DNA from: CAXMQS01 sp036446035
GTDB lineage: Bacteria > Actinomycetota > Acidimicrobiia > Spongiisociales > JAOTWH01
Assembly (NCBI GenBank): GCA_036446035.1
Contig: JAZFSG010000078.1
Location: forward strand, 22,036 to 86,035
Direction: 5' to 3'
Length of the DNA: 64,000 bases
This document shows positions 63,672-64,000 of this stretch, piece after piece. The notes beneath the pieces were generated by a model. That model made no database searches, was not told where the DNA came from, and saw nothing but the letters and a program-made list of their open reading frames with translations. The position numbers and the translations under genes are program-made. Position 1 is the first letter of the stretch; every line of letters begins with the position of its first letter.

Positions 63672-64000
63672 TTGAGCCTGCAGTATGACCGACCGGAAAC
63701 GAAGTACGCCGACACCGGTGCAGGCCAGGTCGCCTTCCAGCAGTTCGGTACAGGTCCACCTGACCTGATCTACATGACCTCTCTCGAGTCGCATGCCGAG
63801 ATGATCTGGGACCACCCGATCCCGTCTCACTATTTCGAGCGGCTGGCCTCGTTCAGCCGCGTCCTCTACTTCGACATTCGTGGTTCCGGAGCTTCCGACA
63901 GTGTGCCTTTGGGGAAGCCTCCAACCCCCGAAAACTGGACGGACGATGCACGCGTGGTTATGGATGCTGCCGAAGTTGAGCGGGCGGCTGTCGTGGCCGA
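63672..64000 (+). CDS. Alpha/beta hydrolase (truncated by window edge)
   Basis: From TTG at 63672 the frame reads VAFQQFGTGPPDLIYMTSLE, HYFERLASFSRVLYFDIRGS then GASDSV, the N-terminal part of alpha/beta hydrolases that are often fused to LuxR or adenylate cyclase domains. The catalytic Ser lies beyond the window. Only the first about 109 residues are present. Confidence 0.75.
   Translation, partial: MSLQYDRPETKYADTGAGQVAFQQFGTGPPDLIYMTSLESHAEMIWDHPIPSHYFERLASFSRVLYFDIRGSGASDSVPLGKPPTPENWTDDARVVMDAAEVERAAVVA

Overview
The window is a GC-rich (roughly 60-65 percent by eye) bacterial chromosome segment that reads as Actinomycetota. The pointers are the gene order glmU-prs-rplY-pth, a BTAD/SARP-type regulator, a DUF501 gene beside an FtsB-like gene and enolase, an Eis-type acetyltransferase, F420/FMN split-barrel proteins, and what looks like the 27-residue ribosomal protein bL37. 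A deep-branching class such as Acidimicrobiia fits best, but that is inference. Many genes have no Shine-Dalgarno site and carry a TANNNT box 6-10 nt before the start codon, which suggests frequent leaderless transcription.

Layout. Positions 1-9342: a minus-strand operon of a SpoIIE-type phosphatase (cut by the window edge), a PspC/di-heme membrane protein and a DUF4399 lipoprotein lies divergent to a 957-residue SARP-AAA-TPR regulator. The regulator is followed by a membrane protein and a nucleoside-hydrolase-like lipoprotein. TTTCGTAACG boxes occur on both sides of the regulator. Positions 9514-29043: about 20 kb of minus-strand housekeeping genes, many joined by ATGA/GTGA overlaps: metG, tatD, rsmA, ispE, tRNA-Gln, glmU, prs, rplY, pth, glpK, pgsA, an SDR, a nucleotidyltransferase-like gene, mfd, a parvulin lipoprotein, mazG, eno, an ftsB-like gene, DUF501, tRNA-Leu. 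Positions 29190-37300: an AbrB/zinc-ribbon regulator, rsmI, a DUF192 gene, bL37, a zinc-metalloprotease lipoprotein, a SAM-I riboswitch with metH, an ArsR regulator with four palindromic operators, a membrane protein, and tRNA-Ala.

Positions 37492-50226 carry mixed metabolism and envelope genes: DUF3179, squalene/phytoene synthase, APC permease fused to UspA-like domains, plsY, uppP, a SAF protein, Eis-like, F420-type, VOC and ferritin-like proteins, and 3-hydroxyacyl-CoA dehydrogenase. Positions 50261-64000 carry a P-type ATPase, a PAS histidine kinase, an RRM protein, a rhodanese, methyltransferases, tandem GNAT genes (one decayed), a NarL-type two-component pair, a second DUF3179 protein, a deiodinase-like redoxin, a broken tRNA-Arg, and a truncated alpha/beta hydrolase gene.

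Most notable: apparent non-canonical start codons (CTG for pth; ATC after GGAGG-N4 for pgsA, a small membrane protein and a GNAT gene), the four-operator ArsR circuit, the candidate SARP regulon, the PspC/di-heme fusion, and the bL37/DUF192 gene pair that would share one CATG as divergent start codons. No CRISPR array, prophage or insertion sequence was seen.
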